Notes: generated by a model from the letters alone, not told the origin. Shown: positions 8,076 to 16,900, counted from the stretch's first letter. The stretch is 64,000 nucleotides of DNA from Tunturibacter empetritectus (GCF_040358985.1 NZ_CP132932.1:4402001-4466000), one strand, 5' to 3'. Made by a program: numbers and translations.

Positions 8076-8639
8076 ATGTCCACCAGCACGCCCGTCTTTC
8101 CCCCCGCAGCAGAGATGGAGATTCTCTTCTCCAAACAACAGATCGCCGACCGCACCCGCGAGATAGGAGCCCAGATCTCCGCCGACTACAAAGGTCAGTC
8201 CATCGTCCTCATCGGCGTCCTCAAAGGCGCAGCCATCTTCCTCGCCGACCTCGCCCGCGCCATCCAGGTCGACAACACCTTCGACTTCGTCGCCGTCTCC
8301 AGCTACGGCCGCGCCCGTGTCTCCTCCGGCGCCGTCAAGCTCATCAAGGACATCGACAACCCCATCGAAGGCAAGCACGTCATCATCGTCGAAGACATTC
8401 TCGACACCGGCCTCACCCTCAGCTATCTCCGCGGCCTCATGCTGCAGCACAAACCCGCCTCACTCAAGATTGCATCCTGCCTCGACAAGCCCGAGCGCCG
8501 CCTCGTCCCCATCGAAGCCGACTACGTAGCCTTCAAGATTCCCAACAAGTTCGTCATCGGCTACGGCATGGACTACGCCGAACGCTACCGCGGCGTCGAA
8601 GACATCCGCATCTTCCCCTCCGAGGTGGCGGGCCACTGA
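8076..8639 (+). CDS. hpt: hypoxanthine phosphoribosyltransferase
   Basis: The enzyme salvages hypoxanthine and guanine with PRPP to IMP and GMP. The PRPP loop is clear (VIIVEDILDTGLTLSYL), and GVLKGAAIF and the C-terminal KFVIGYGMDYAERYRG match the family. I chose ATG 8076, giving 187 residues, the usual length. A TTG 36 bases upstream would add MPQPPTRDSLSL, which is not family-like. The gene is divergent from lgt and convergent with an exported protein. Confidence 0.93.
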   Translation: MSTSTPVFPPAAEMEILFSKQQIADRTREIGAQISADYKGQSIVLIGVLKGAAIFLADLARAIQVDNTFDFVAVSSYGRARVSSGAVKLIKDIDNPIEGKHVIIVEDILDTGLTLSYLRGLMLQHKPASLKIASCLDKPERRLVPIEADYVAFKIPNKFVIGYGMDYAERYRGVEDIRIFPSEVAGH

Positions 8640-8671
8640 ACGGCGTGCGCCGCAACCCATCGCTGTCTCGT

Positions 8672-9487
8672 CTACTGGAAGGTGCAGTTGTCGAGAATCG
8701 GCGCCAGATTGGCCGTCCGGTTCTCATTGCGATCTTTCACCATGCCAGTGATGGTAATCGTCTGATCTTTTTTCAGGCTTCCAATCTTCGCCTTCTCGGA
8801 CGGTTGGACCATGCAGTTGATCCCATCGAGAGGAAACTTGCGCGGGCCGGCAAGGTAGTAGACGACAAAGTAGTTGGGATCGATCCTGCCGACGTAGCCG
8901 CCGGACAGTTGCACGACCTTGCCGGTGTACTTCTGCCCAAAGGCAACGCTGTTAGCGCTTGCTTCGTCCGAAAACTTGTCCAGAGTCGTAGTCACCTCCG
9001 GCGCTAAAGGACCGCTCACATCTGCGGTGCTCGCACCCTGCGGTTTCTTTCCTGAGGCCACATAACACGATCCGTCGAACGCAGGGGTTCGATCGTGCGG
9101 CGAGCCTGCCAGTCTGCCGATCATCACTACCGGATCGTTGGGCTTGAACGTAGCAGCCGTCGACATCGTGTCGTCAGAGATGAGGCAGCTGACGACATCG
9201 GTGGAGTACTGGCTGGAACGCAGAGAGATAAGGTACTTACCCCGTGCATTGCCAACCTCTGCGATGTTGAAGAATTGGCCGCCGTAAAGCCCCACGGTCT
9301 TACCCGCGAGTTGGCGCCACCCAAGCGGGTTTGCCGCAGCGTCGAACAAAGCCTTCATGCCGATCGGCTGGACATCCTGCTGATTCGCCGAAGACTGTGC
9401 TCCAACAAATTCAGGTGAGCAGGTAAAGAAAAAAGACAGAAGTACGGTAGCGATCCACAGGGAGCGTTGGACGGAGGTAATTGGCAC
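8672..9487 (-). CDS. exported protein with two similar OB-fold-like modules (271 aa)
   Basis: GTG start. A signal peptide covers about the first 30 residues (SLWIATVLLSFFFTCSPEFV...GAQ). The mature protein seems to be two copies of one module: each has a beta-rich stretch, then a cysteine (VVSCLISDD, INCMVQPSE), a GxL/GMxxD strand, and a second cysteine near the end (DGSCYV, LDNCTF). This layout suggests one disulfide per module and an OB-fold of the tRNA_anti-like type. Ligand and role are unknown. The gene is convergent with hpt. Confidence 0.72.
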   Translation of the reverse strand: MPITSVQRSLWIATVLLSFFFTCSPEFVGAQSSANQQDVQPIGMKALFDAAANPLGWRQLAGKTVGLYGGQFFNIAEVGNARGKYLISLRSSQYSTDVVSCLISDDTMSTAATFKPNDPVVMIGRLAGSPHDRTPAFDGSCYVASGKKPQGASTADVSGPLAPEVTTTLDKFSDEASANSVAFGQKYTGKVVQLSGGYVGRIDPNYFVVYYLAGPRKFPLDGINCMVQPSEKAKIGSLKKDQTITITGMVKDRNENRTANLAPILDNCTFQ

Positions 9488-9847
9488 GATGAGACAGCCT
9501 CACTTTGCGGATAATATGCCTGATCCCGGAACCAACCCAGTCTAAACACAACCCTCCGTTCGGCAAGTTAAAAACTCTGCCGAAAGAGCTGTTTTAACAA
9601 GCTTCAATTCGCAGTGTAAACAAACCGGACGACCCGTTTTTACTCCAGCACTCGCGGTCAAGCTCGGCACAAGTGGTCCCTGTTGTGATGCGCTTTGCTA
9701 AATCGTGAGGTCGACTGGAACCATAGACGCGCGTCCCGGCTTGTAATTGCAGTCTATCGTGACGATTTCTCAGGATCGCTCGCCAGATTTGAGGGATCTG
9801 CTGTTACAGAGAGGTTTCAAGCACGAAATGAATTCCGTAGAATTCGC
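9488..9847. other. intergenic stretch, nothing recognised
   Basis: About 360 bases between two minus-strand genes. No tRNA, repeat of the window's family, or convincing ORF was found. The composition is mixed. It presumably holds the promoter of the exported protein at 9487 and possibly the 3' end of the oxidoreductase transcript. Confidence 0.5.
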
Positions 9848-10927
9848 TTACCGGTAGAGTGGCGTTTCAGCTGACTGCCTCGCACCAGTCACCCCAACCG
9901 GTTCCACTTCAAACTCTCGCGCCAACAACTCATAACTCCGCAGCCGCTTCTTCTGTTCCCACACAATCGTATTCACGAGCAGCTCCCCGATCCCCAACTC
10001 CGCAGCCATCGCCTCCAGCCGCTCTCGCACCAGCGCAGGCGTTCCCACAAAGTACCGCGGCCACTCGCCCTCCTCTTGCGGCATATCGCCTAACAGGTAC
10101 AACTCCCGCGCCGCTTCCTCGGGCGAAGCCACCGGCCGCCGATCCCCCTGGCGAATTCGCCGCTGCAGCAGACGCACGCTCGAAAACAGAAACTCCGCCT
10201 CCTCCTGCGTCTCTGCGCAGATCACACCCACCGCCACCGTAGCCTCCGCCGTCTTCCGGTAGATGCTCTCAGTAAAACCACGCCGATAAGTCTCAATCGC
10301 CGCTCGCGTATTCACCGGGCTGAAGAAGTGCGCAAACGAGTAAGGCAGGCCAAACTCCACCGCCGCTGCCGCGCTCCACAGGCTCGACCCCAGCATCCAC
10401 ACATCCGGCGCTCCCGGCATCTCCGGTGAGACCCGAATCCCCGCGAACGGATGCCCCTCCGGAAACCGGTGCCCTAGAAACGCCAGCAGCTCGCTCACCT
10501 GGTCAGGAAAATCATCCAGCATCTTCGTCTTCCGATCACGCTTCAAAGCCAATGCCTCAATCGGCCCACCGCCCGGCGCGCGCCCAATCCCCAGATCCAC
10601 TCGCCCCGGATACAGCGCATGCAGCGTCCGAAAGCACTCCGCAACCTTCAGCGGCGTGTAGTGCGGCAGCATAATCCCACCCGATCCAATCCGGATCCGT
10701 TTGGTCTCTGCACCGATCCGGGCCAGCATCACCTCGGGCGCCGTACACGCCAGCGTATCCATCGCATGGTGTTCCGACATCCAGAACCGGCCATACCCCA
10801 ACTCATCGACCAGCTTCGCCAGTTCAATCGAGTTTTGCAACGCCTGCCCCGGCATGCTCCCCGCAGGCACCGGCGACTGATCCAGCACCGAAAGTCGAAG
10901 CTTTTTTTCTACCTTGTCTAAAGTCAC
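9848..10927 (-). CDS. LLM-class flavin-dependent oxidoreductase (luciferase-like)
   Basis: A 359-residue protein of the bacterial luciferase-like monooxygenase superfamily: LSVLDQSPV at the N-terminus, YGRFWMSEHH (the conserved SEHH), RIRIGSGGIMLPHY, and GRVDLGIGRAPGG. These are hallmarks of the single-component YhbW/MsnO8-like group. It should oxidise a substrate with FMNH2 and oxygen, or act as an F420-type oxidoreductase. The substrate is unknown. It starts at GTG 10927 and is divergent from the radical-SAM gene, sharing a short promoter region. There is no link to luciferase activity itself. Confidence 0.85.
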   Translation of the reverse strand: MTLDKVEKKLRLSVLDQSPVPAGSMPGQALQNSIELAKLVDELGYGRFWMSEHHAMDTLACTAPEVMLARIGAETKRIRIGSGGIMLPHYTPLKVAECFRTLHALYPGRVDLGIGRAPGGGPIEALALKRDRKTKMLDDFPDQVSELLAFLGHRFPEGHPFAGIRVSPEMPGAPDVWMLGSSLWSAAAAVEFGLPYSFAHFFSPVNTRAAIETYRRGFTESIYRKTAEATVAVGVICAETQEEAEFLFSSVRLLQRRIRQGDRRPVASPEEAARELYLLGDMPQEEGEWPRYFVGTPALVRERLEAMAAELGIGELLVNTIVWEQKKRLRSYELLAREFEVEPVGVTGARQSAETPLYR

Positions 10928-10993
10928 TTCTGTTTGATGTTGAACCGCTCAAATCGAATCAACCTCCAGGAACAATATTCGCCTTTTATTCGC

Positions 10994-10999
10994 TATAAT
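10994..10999 (+). promoter_or_regulatory. TATAAT-type -10 box for the radical-SAM/UdgX genes
   Basis: TATAAT lies 36 bases before the ATG at 11036, in an AT-rich patch unusual for this window. The -35 is weak (AACAAT at a 17-base spacing). A nearby GAACAATATTC is a poor fit to SOS-type GAAC-N4-GTTC boxes. Confidence 0.45.
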
Positions 11000-11035
11000 A
11001 AAGCATCAAATAGTCCAGAGTTGCACCCTGCCACT

Positions 11036-12268
11036 ATGAACGTTCAACAAAAACTCGAAATCCTCGCCGACGCTGCAAAGTATGACGCCTCGTGCGCGTC
11101 ATCAGGAGCCAAGCGCAGTGGCAACGGCAAGGGTGTCGGCCACTCCGACGGCATGGGGATCTGCCACAGCTACACCCCTGACGGTCGCTGCGTCTCTCTG
11201 CTTAAGATTCTGCTCACTAACTTCTGCACCTACGACTGCGTCTTCTGCGTCAATCGGATCTCCTCCAATATCCAACGCGCGCGCTTCACTCCCGACGAGG
11301 TTGTCAAACTCACGCTCGACTTTTACAAACGCAACTACATCGAAGGTCTCTTTCTCTCCTCCGGCATCATTCAATCCCCTGACTACACCATGGAGCAGCT
11401 CATCCAGGTCGCCAAGAGCCTACGCACCGTTCATCACTTCGGCGGTTACATCCACCTCAAAGCAATCCCCGGAGCCAGCGAGCGCCTCATCGAGCAAGCC
11501 GGACTCTTCGCCGACCGTCTCAGCGCCAACATTGAGCTTCCCACCCAGCAGGACCTCGTCCAACTCGCCCCCGAAAAGAAAACCGCAGTCATCGAATCCA
11601 CGATGAACAAGATCGCCCTGCACAAAGACGAGGCCGACGAGGATCGCCGCAAGCTCCCATCAACTCCAAAGTTCACCGCCGCAGGCCAGTCCACACAGAT
11701 GGTCGTAGGAGCCACGCCAGCCACCGACCGCGAGATCCTCAAGACCGCCACCCATCTCTACGGCCAGTACAAACTGCGCCGCATCTACTACACCGGCTTT
11801 AGCCCCTACCCCGATGCAGATGCTCGCCTCCCGCTGAAGCCGGCGCCTCTGATCCGGGAGCATCGCCTCTATCAATCCGACTGGCTCATGCGCTTCTACG
11901 GCTTCACCGCAGCCGAACTCACCTCCGAAGAAGAACCCTCGCTCTCCCTCACCGAAGATCCAAAGACCACCTGGGCAAAATCCCATCCTGAGTTCTTCCC
12001 TGTCGATGTCAACGCTGCGCCGCGCGAAGTACTTCTCCGCGTCCCCGGCATCGGCTACCGCAACGTCGAGCGCATCCTCAGCATCCGTAAGTACCATCGC
12101 CTCCTCATCGACGACCTGAAGAAACTTCACGTTCGCCTGAAGAACGCCTTACCCTATCTCATCGCTATCGACCACATTCCTCATCAGCAACCCGCCGCAG
12201 ATGAGGCGCAACCTTTCACACAGCTCGATCTATTCGCACCTCTCAGCGCACTCACCGGCTCTCTTTAA
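11036..12268 (+). CDS. radical-SAM protein of the putative DNA modification/repair family linked to UdgX
   Basis: A 410-residue radical-SAM protein. The [4Fe-4S]-SAM cysteines are in NFCTYDCVFCVNR (C64, C68, C71, as CxxxCxxC). The N-terminal region has further cysteines (residues 20, 43, 52) that could bind another cofactor. Near residues 322-355 a helix-hairpin-helix (VNAAPREVLLRVPGIGYRNV) suggests DNA binding. This is the family annotated as 'putative DNA modification/repair radical SAM protein', found next to UDG-domain partners. The reaction is not known. The ATG at 11036 is preferred over a TTG upstream because of the TATAAT box. The next gene starts 3 bases after the stop, so the two are an operon. 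Confidence 0.88.
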   Translation: MNVQQKLEILADAAKYDASCASSGAKRSGNGKGVGHSDGMGICHSYTPDGRCVSLLKILLTNFCTYDCVFCVNRISSNIQRARFTPDEVVKLTLDFYKRNYIEGLFLSSGIIQSPDYTMEQLIQVAKSLRTVHHFGGYIHLKAIPGASERLIEQAGLFADRLSANIELPTQQDLVQLAPEKKTAVIESTMNKIALHKDEADEDRRKLPSTPKFTAAGQSTQMVVGATPATDREILKTATHLYGQYKLRRIYYTGFSPYPDADARLPLKPAPLIREHRLYQSDWLMRFYGFTAAELTSEEEPSLSLTEDPKTTWAKSHPEFFPVDVNAAPREVLLRVPGIGYRNVERILSIRKYHRLLIDDLKKLHVRLKNALPYLIAIDHIPHQQPAADEAQPFTQLDLFAPLSALTGSL

Positions 12269-12271
12269 AAC

Positions 12272-13861
12272 ATGAAGCGAATTCTCCTTGAACCCGACTT
12301 CAACGCATGGCGTGAAGCAGCACGCGAAGCCCTGCACCTCGGCTATCTCCCCGAGGAACTCGAGCTGCAAGACTCGACTGTCCCCTCCACGCTGGACCTT
12401 ACCCTCGAATTGGCCGACGGTCCCACCGGCCCTCCAATTACGGCGCCGCATACCTCCAAATCCTTTCTCGAATCCGCAGAGTGCGCCGCCGTCCATCGCG
12501 ATCCCCTGCGCTGGAATCTCCTATATCGCATCCTCTATCGCCTGCAAGCCAATCGCAATCTCCTTAAAATCTCCGTCGACCCCGACGTCGCCGAACTCGA
12601 ACGTCTCGAATCGCAGGTCCGCCGCGACCTTCATAAGATGCACGCCTTCGTCCGCTTTCGCATGGTGCTCGAACCGGACGATCTCAACGGCCGCCCCATC
12701 GTCGTCGACGAATCCCTCCCCACTGACCCCAATCCGCACCACCTTGTACTCGCCGTGCCTACGCCCTTTGGCCTCAACCACACCGCACTTCCCCACTGCG
12801 AACCTGATCCTCACGCCACCCCAACGCCCTCACAGCCCGACACCTGCGAACACTTCATCGCCTGGTACCAGCCCGACCACCGCATCCTTCCACTCGCAGC
12901 GCCTTTCTTCGTCGAACGCTTCGGCATCATGCGCTGGACTATCCTTACGCCCGACGCCTCCGTCTCGTGGGATCCTACCGGCAAACAACTCGCCTTCGCC
13001 CCGGGCCTGCCTCGCGAGTCTGCCCCCGCCGAAGACGAGCTCGAAGATCTCTGGCGCTCGTACTACGCCAGCATCTACAACCCCGCGCGCATCAACCCGG
13101 AGATGATGCGCAGCGAGATGCCCGTCCGCTACTGGAAGAATCTTCCCGAGATCTCGCTTCTACCCGACCTCCTCATCAAATCTCAAAGCCGAGTCTCCGA
13201 CATGGTTACACGTCAACAGCAACAGCCCTCTGCGCAACCCTTCGTCCCGGAAGACCACTCGCTGCCCACCCTTCGCGCCGCACTCCCCGCATGTAAGGGC
13301 TGCGAACTGTACCAGCACGCCACCCAAGTGGTTCCCGGGGTCGGAGCAGCCCGTGCCAAACTCATCCTCGTCGGCGAACAACCCGGCGATCAGGAAGATC
13401 TCCAGGGTCAGCCCTTCGTCGGTCCTGCCGGCAACATACTTGACCGCGTCATGGCCGAACTCGACATCGACCGCAGCAAAGTCTACGTCACCAACGCTGT
13501 CAAACACTTCAAATTCATCCAGCGCGGCAAGTTCCGCCTTCACCAGAATCCTCGCATGTCGGAGATCAGCGCCTGCCGCCCCTGGCTCCTCGCCGAGATC
13601 GACTCTATCCAACCCAACGTCGTTCTATGTCTCGGCGCCTCTGCCTCCAAGTCCCTGCTGGGCGGCACCTTCGCCCTCATGCGCGACCACGGGAAGATCC
13701 TCAACACCCCCTATGCCAATCAAGTCATCGCCACCATCCACCCCAGCGCCGTCCTTCGCGCCCGCGACAAAGAGTCCGGCGAACAGCTCTTTCAAATCCT
13801 CCGCGACGACCTGGCCCTGGCCTGGCACACCGCGCAAAAGCCAGCCTTGACACCGGTATGA
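12272..13861 (+). CDS. DUF4130-UdgX fusion: uracil-DNA glycosylase superfamily protein
   Basis: A 529-residue protein. The N-terminal part (about 85-175, HRDPLRWNLLYRILYRL and further) matches the DUF4130/SAM-link domain of the radical-SAM partner system. The C-terminal part (about 335-520) is a family-4-like UDG: four-cysteine-type CKGCELYQ, GEQPGDQED (about residue 368), and the UdgX R-loop with RLHQ, His about 424. In Mycobacterium UdgX the equivalent histidine bonds covalently to uracil-derived DNA. Here it is present, so the same chemistry is likely, but that is inference. It ends in an ATGA overlap with a possible deoC start. No frameshift is seen. Confidence 0.9.
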   Translation: MKRILLEPDFNAWREAAREALHLGYLPEELELQDSTVPSTLDLTLELADGPTGPPITAPHTSKSFLESAECAAVHRDPLRWNLLYRILYRLQANRNLLKISVDPDVAELERLESQVRRDLHKMHAFVRFRMVLEPDDLNGRPIVVDESLPTDPNPHHLVLAVPTPFGLNHTALPHCEPDPHATPTPSQPDTCEHFIAWYQPDHRILPLAAPFFVERFGIMRWTILTPDASVSWDPTGKQLAFAPGLPRESAPAEDELEDLWRSYYASIYNPARINPEMMRSEMPVRYWKNLPEISLLPDLLIKSQSRVSDMVTRQQQQPSAQPFVPEDHSLPTLRAALPACKGCELYQHATQVVPGVGAARAKLILVGEQPGDQEDLQGQPFVGPAGNILDRVMAELDIDRSKVYVTNAVKHFKFIQRGKFRLHQNPRMSEISACRPWLLAEIDSIQPNVVLCLGASASKSLLGGTFALMRDHGKILNTPYANQVIATIHPSAVLRARDKESGEQLFQILRDDLALAWHTAQKPALTPV

Positions 13862-13896
13862 TAGAAGTAACCCGGCGCGAACACCTCCCCTCGCCG

Positions 13897-13902
13897 AAGG
13901 AG
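13897..13902 (+). promoter_or_regulatory. Shine-Dalgarno AAGGAG deciding a TTG start for deoC
   Basis: AAGGAG with a 6-base spacer precedes TTG 13909. The only upstream alternative, ATG 13858, overlaps the previous stop and has no site before it. Confidence 0.6.
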
Positions 13903-13908
13903 ACTTTT

Positions 13909-14700
13909 TTGAACACGCTGTCGATCACCGATCCTCTCCCCCACGGCCCAGAGCACTTTGACGCCGCAGCCTTCGCCGCCCACACTCTCTCCTCCCCGCA
14001 AAACCTCGCAGCCGTCCTCGACCACACCCTGCTCAAGCCCGACGCTACCCGCACCCAGGTCCTCCAGCTTTGCAACGAGGCCGCCGAGCATCGCTTCGCC
14101 TGCGCCATGATCAACCCCACCTGGGTCTCGCTCGCCGCAGCTGCCCTGAAGGGCACCGGGATCCCCGTCGGCGTCGTCATCGGCTTTCCCCTCGGCGCCA
14201 CCCTCGCCATCTCTAAGCGCGAAGAGACCGCGCACATGCTCAAACACGGCGCGCACGACATCGACATGGTCCTCAACGTCGGCCTGCTCAAATCCGCCCA
14301 GTCCGCCGACTACGAGGCCATCCGTCAGGACATCCACGGCGTCGTTGAGATCGCCCACGCCGCCGGAGCCATCGTCAAAGTCATCCTCGAAACCTGCCTC
14401 CTCCCCTTCGAAGAGAAGCTCCGCGCCTCTGAGCTCGCCTTGGCCGCCGGAGCCGACTTCCTCAAGACCAGTACCGGCTTCTCCACCGGTGGCGCCACCG
14501 CCGACGACATCAGCCTCCTCCGCGGCGTAGCCGGCACCCGCGCAGGCGTCAAAGCCTCCGGCGGCATCCGCTCCCTTGCCGACGCCACCACCATGCTGCG
14601 CGCCGGAGCCTCACGCATTGGAGCCAGCGCCAGCGTCAAAATCGTCAACGAGCTAGCGGGGCATGCAGTCGAAGGCACTTCTGCGGCCCCTGGGTACTAG
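13909..14700 (+). CDS. deoC: deoxyribose-phosphate aldolase
   Basis: DeoC splits 2-deoxyribose-5-phosphate into glyceraldehyde-3-phosphate and acetaldehyde, the end of deoxynucleoside catabolism. The family's LDHTLLKPDATRTQ (with the Asp and Lys), DIDMVLNVG, KVILETCLL and the Schiff-base lysine region FLKTSTGFSTGGAT are all present. GGIRS completes the phosphate site. Starting at TTG 13909 gives 263 residues, close to family length. An ATG at 13858 (overlapping the UDG stop as ATGA) would add 17 residues without support. The position behind two DNA-repair genes suggests co-transcription. The functional link (removal of a repair product) is speculative. Confidence 0.9.
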   Translation: MNTLSITDPLPHGPEHFDAAAFAAHTLSSPQNLAAVLDHTLLKPDATRTQVLQLCNEAAEHRFACAMINPTWVSLAAAALKGTGIPVGVVIGFPLGATLAISKREETAHMLKHGAHDIDMVLNVGLLKSAQSADYEAIRQDIHGVVEIAHAAGAIVKVILETCLLPFEEKLRASELALAAGADFLKTSTGFSTGGATADDISLLRGVAGTRAGVKASGGIRSLADATTMLRAGASRIGASASVKIVNELAGHAVEGTSAAPGY

Positions 14701-14705
14701 GATTT

Positions 14706-14732
14706 TCGCGCAATATCATTTGCGCGAGTTTT
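14706..14732 (+). terminator. Rho-independent terminator after deoC
   Basis: TCGCGCAA pairs with TTGCGCGA (8 bp, 6-base loop), followed by GTTTT. It separates deoC from the phosphatase gene. Confidence 0.6.
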
Positions 14733-14862
14733 GGCTCGAACCGAAGATCATTTCTGACTCATTCCCGCAGTTCAGATCGCGGGAATGGCGGGACTGGTTC
14801 GCCATGTCGTCTCTGGCACTCCCCAAACCCGACCTCACCCGGTAATATCAACGCAACGCAGA

Positions 14863-16749
14863 ATGCCTTCGCCCATCAAACCGAGCACGACCCCACCCAC
14901 AGGCCCAGAAGTGCCCGCGCCAGAGCACCCCTACGAGGGGGACTACCGCCCCCAGTCCCAGCAACTCTTCCACCCCCACGCCGCCGACCCCAAAATTCGC
15001 GTCGAGCCCCTCCAGGTCGAGTTCCTCCACAACCTCGCCGACGCCCTTAACACCACCCTAGACCTCAACACCCTCATGCACCGCGTCGCCGACCTCGTCC
15101 GCGCCGTCATCGACTACAAGATCTTCGCCATCCTCCTCCTCAACGAGCGCGCCTCCGACCTCCGCATGCGCTTCCAGATCGGCCACACCACCGAGATCGA
15201 ACGCATTCGAATAAAGCTCGGCCGCGGCGTCTCCGGTCAAGCCGCACTCCACCGCAAATCCCTCCTCGTCGAAGACGTCACCACGCAGGAGAACTACATC
15301 GACGCGAACCCTAACGTCCGCTCCGAGCTCGCCGTCCCGCTCGTAGTCAAGAACAAGGTCATCGGCGTCCTCGATCTGCAGTCCGAGACCATCGGCTACT
15401 TCACGATGGAGCACCAGCGACTCCTCGAGCTGGTCGCCTCTCGCATGGCCATTGCCATCGAGAACGCGCGCCTCTACACCCGCGTCTCCCGTCAGGCTCA
15501 AACCCTCGCCGTGCTCAACGACATCTCCCGCGAGATCACCAGCATTCTCGATCCCGACGATCTCCTAGAGCGCATCGGCCAGCTCCTCAAGCGCGTCATC
15601 GACTTCCACATGTTCACCATTCTCCTGTGGAATGACCGCACCCAGCTCTTCGAGCACCGTTTCTCCTCCCGCTTCGGCGAACGTGTCACCCGCGAGCGCA
15701 CCATCGCCCTCGGCGAGGGCCTCATCGGCACTTCCGCCCAGCTCCGCGAGCCCATCCTCGCCCCCGACGTCCGCAAGGACTCTCGCTACGTCGAAGCCAA
15801 CCCCGAGGTCCGCTCCGAACTTGCTATTCCCCTCGTCTACAAGGGCGAGGTCATCGGCGTCCTCGACCTCGAACACACCCGCGTCAACTATTACAACGAT
15901 GACCACCAGCGCACCCTCTCCACCCTCGCCTCGCAGGTCGCCATCAGCATCGCCAATGCCCGTCTCTACCAGCGCATCCACGAGGAGGAGCAGCGCATGG
16001 AGCGCGACCTCGACATGGCCCGTCAGGTCCAGCTTCGCCTCATGCCCTCGCACCCACCCAAGCTTGAGCGCGCCGAGATCGCCTCCCGCTTCGTCGCCGC
16101 CCGCTCCATCGGAGGCGACGTCTTTGACTACCTCGACTACGGCTCCGGCCGCATCGCCATCGCCGTGGGAGACGTTAGCGGCAAAGCGGCTCCCGCCGCG
16201 CTCTACGCCGCACTGGTCAGTGGAATCCTCCGCTCCCTCGCCCCCCAACATCTCTCTCCTGCCACTATGCTCGCCGCGCTCAACGACCAGCTCCAGGAGC
16301 GCAAGCTCGACTCGCAGTACGTCACCATGCTCATGGCCGTCTGGGACGACAGCAACCAGACCCTGCAAATCGCCAACGCCGGCTCCGTCCAACCTCTCTT
16401 CGTCGCTGCCAACTCAGACACCGCCAAACCTCCCAGCGTCCGCACCATTCAGGCCGAAGGCTTCCCGCTCGGCCTCTTCCCCAATGCGGAGTACGAAGAG
16501 TTCACCCTCTCCACCCGTCCCGGCGACCTCATCGTCTTCTTCTCCGACGGCATCGTCGACGCCATCAACGCCACCGGCGATATGTTTGGCGACGAACGAC
16601 TCACTCAGCTCCTCGAGTCCCAACACCAACCTACGGCCCAGTTCACGGTAGACGCCGTCCTGAAGGCGGTCACCGACTTCCAGGCCGGCACCGCTCACTT
16701 CGACGACGAGACCATCGTAGTGCTGCGTGCCACTGAGCAAAGCACCTGA
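14863..16749 (+). CDS. GAF-GAF-PP2C serine phosphatase (RsbU/SpoIIE-like)
   Basis: From the ATG at 14863 the protein has 628 residues: a proline-rich unstructured N-terminus, two GAF domains in series (each with the motif VRSELAVPLV or VRSELAIPLV and GVLDLxxx), a short coiled coil (EEEQRMERDLDMARQVQLRLMP), and a PP2C-type phosphatase domain (GGDVFDYL, VGDVSGKAAPAALY, FSDGIVDA, DDETIVVL) with the metal-binding aspartates. Such proteins sense a ligand and dephosphorylate anti-anti-sigma factors or similar partners. No partner gene lies nearby. An upstream in-frame ATG at 14785 is possible but no better supported. The gene ends against copy 3 of the repeat. Confidence 0.88.
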   Translation: MPSPIKPSTTPPTGPEVPAPEHPYEGDYRPQSQQLFHPHAADPKIRVEPLQVEFLHNLADALNTTLDLNTLMHRVADLVRAVIDYKIFAILLLNERASDLRMRFQIGHTTEIERIRIKLGRGVSGQAALHRKSLLVEDVTTQENYIDANPNVRSELAVPLVVKNKVIGVLDLQSETIGYFTMEHQRLLELVASRMAIAIENARLYTRVSRQAQTLAVLNDISREITSILDPDDLLERIGQLLKRVIDFHMFTILLWNDRTQLFEHRFSSRFGERVTRERTIALGEGLIGTSAQLREPILAPDVRKDSRYVEANPEVRSELAIPLVYKGEVIGVLDLEHTRVNYYNDDHQRTLSTLASQVAISIANARLYQRIHEEEQRMERDLDMARQVQLRLMPSHPPKLERAEIASRFVAARSIGGDVFDYLDYGSGRIAIAVGDVSGKAAPAALYAALVSGILRSLAPQHLSPATMLAALNDQLQERKLDSQYVTMLMAVWDDSNQTLQIANAGSVQPLFVAANSDTAKPPSVRTIQAEGFPLGLFPNAEYEEFTLSTRPGDLIVFFSDGIVDAINATGDMFGDERLTQLLESQHQPTAQFTVDAVLKAVTDFQAGTAHFDDETIVVLRATEQST

Positions 16750-16762
16750 GAAGTATCTTCAC

Positions 16763-16900
16763 CCGACCAACGGGATGACCCATCGTGCTCAATCTCCCCG
16801 GACAGGTATACCCATCACGAAGTGACCGCCCGAACCGGGCCCCCGCAAACAGGTCTTCGTTTGCGGGGTGGCCGAGCGCAGTGGGCCCGTCCGGCAGGAC
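16763..16900. repeat. interspersed modular repeat, copy 3 (with an inserted hairpin)
   Basis: It has CCGACCAACGGGA without its left arm, a diverged core (GGTATACCCATCACGAAGTG), and the end block GCGCAGTGGGCCCGTCCGGC. Between core and end block lies an added perfect 10-bp hairpin (CCCCGCAAAC at 16841-16850 with GTTTGCGGGG at 16859-16868). The GCGCA loop remains, but its 5-bp stem is not preserved as in the others. It lies between convergent genes. Confidence 0.85.

Noticed and set aside
10970-10980. GAACAATATTC as an SOS (LexA) box before the radical-SAM gene
   Set aside because: It lacks the second GTTC half of GAAC-N4-GTTC; a LexA site in this phylum cannot be claimed from this.
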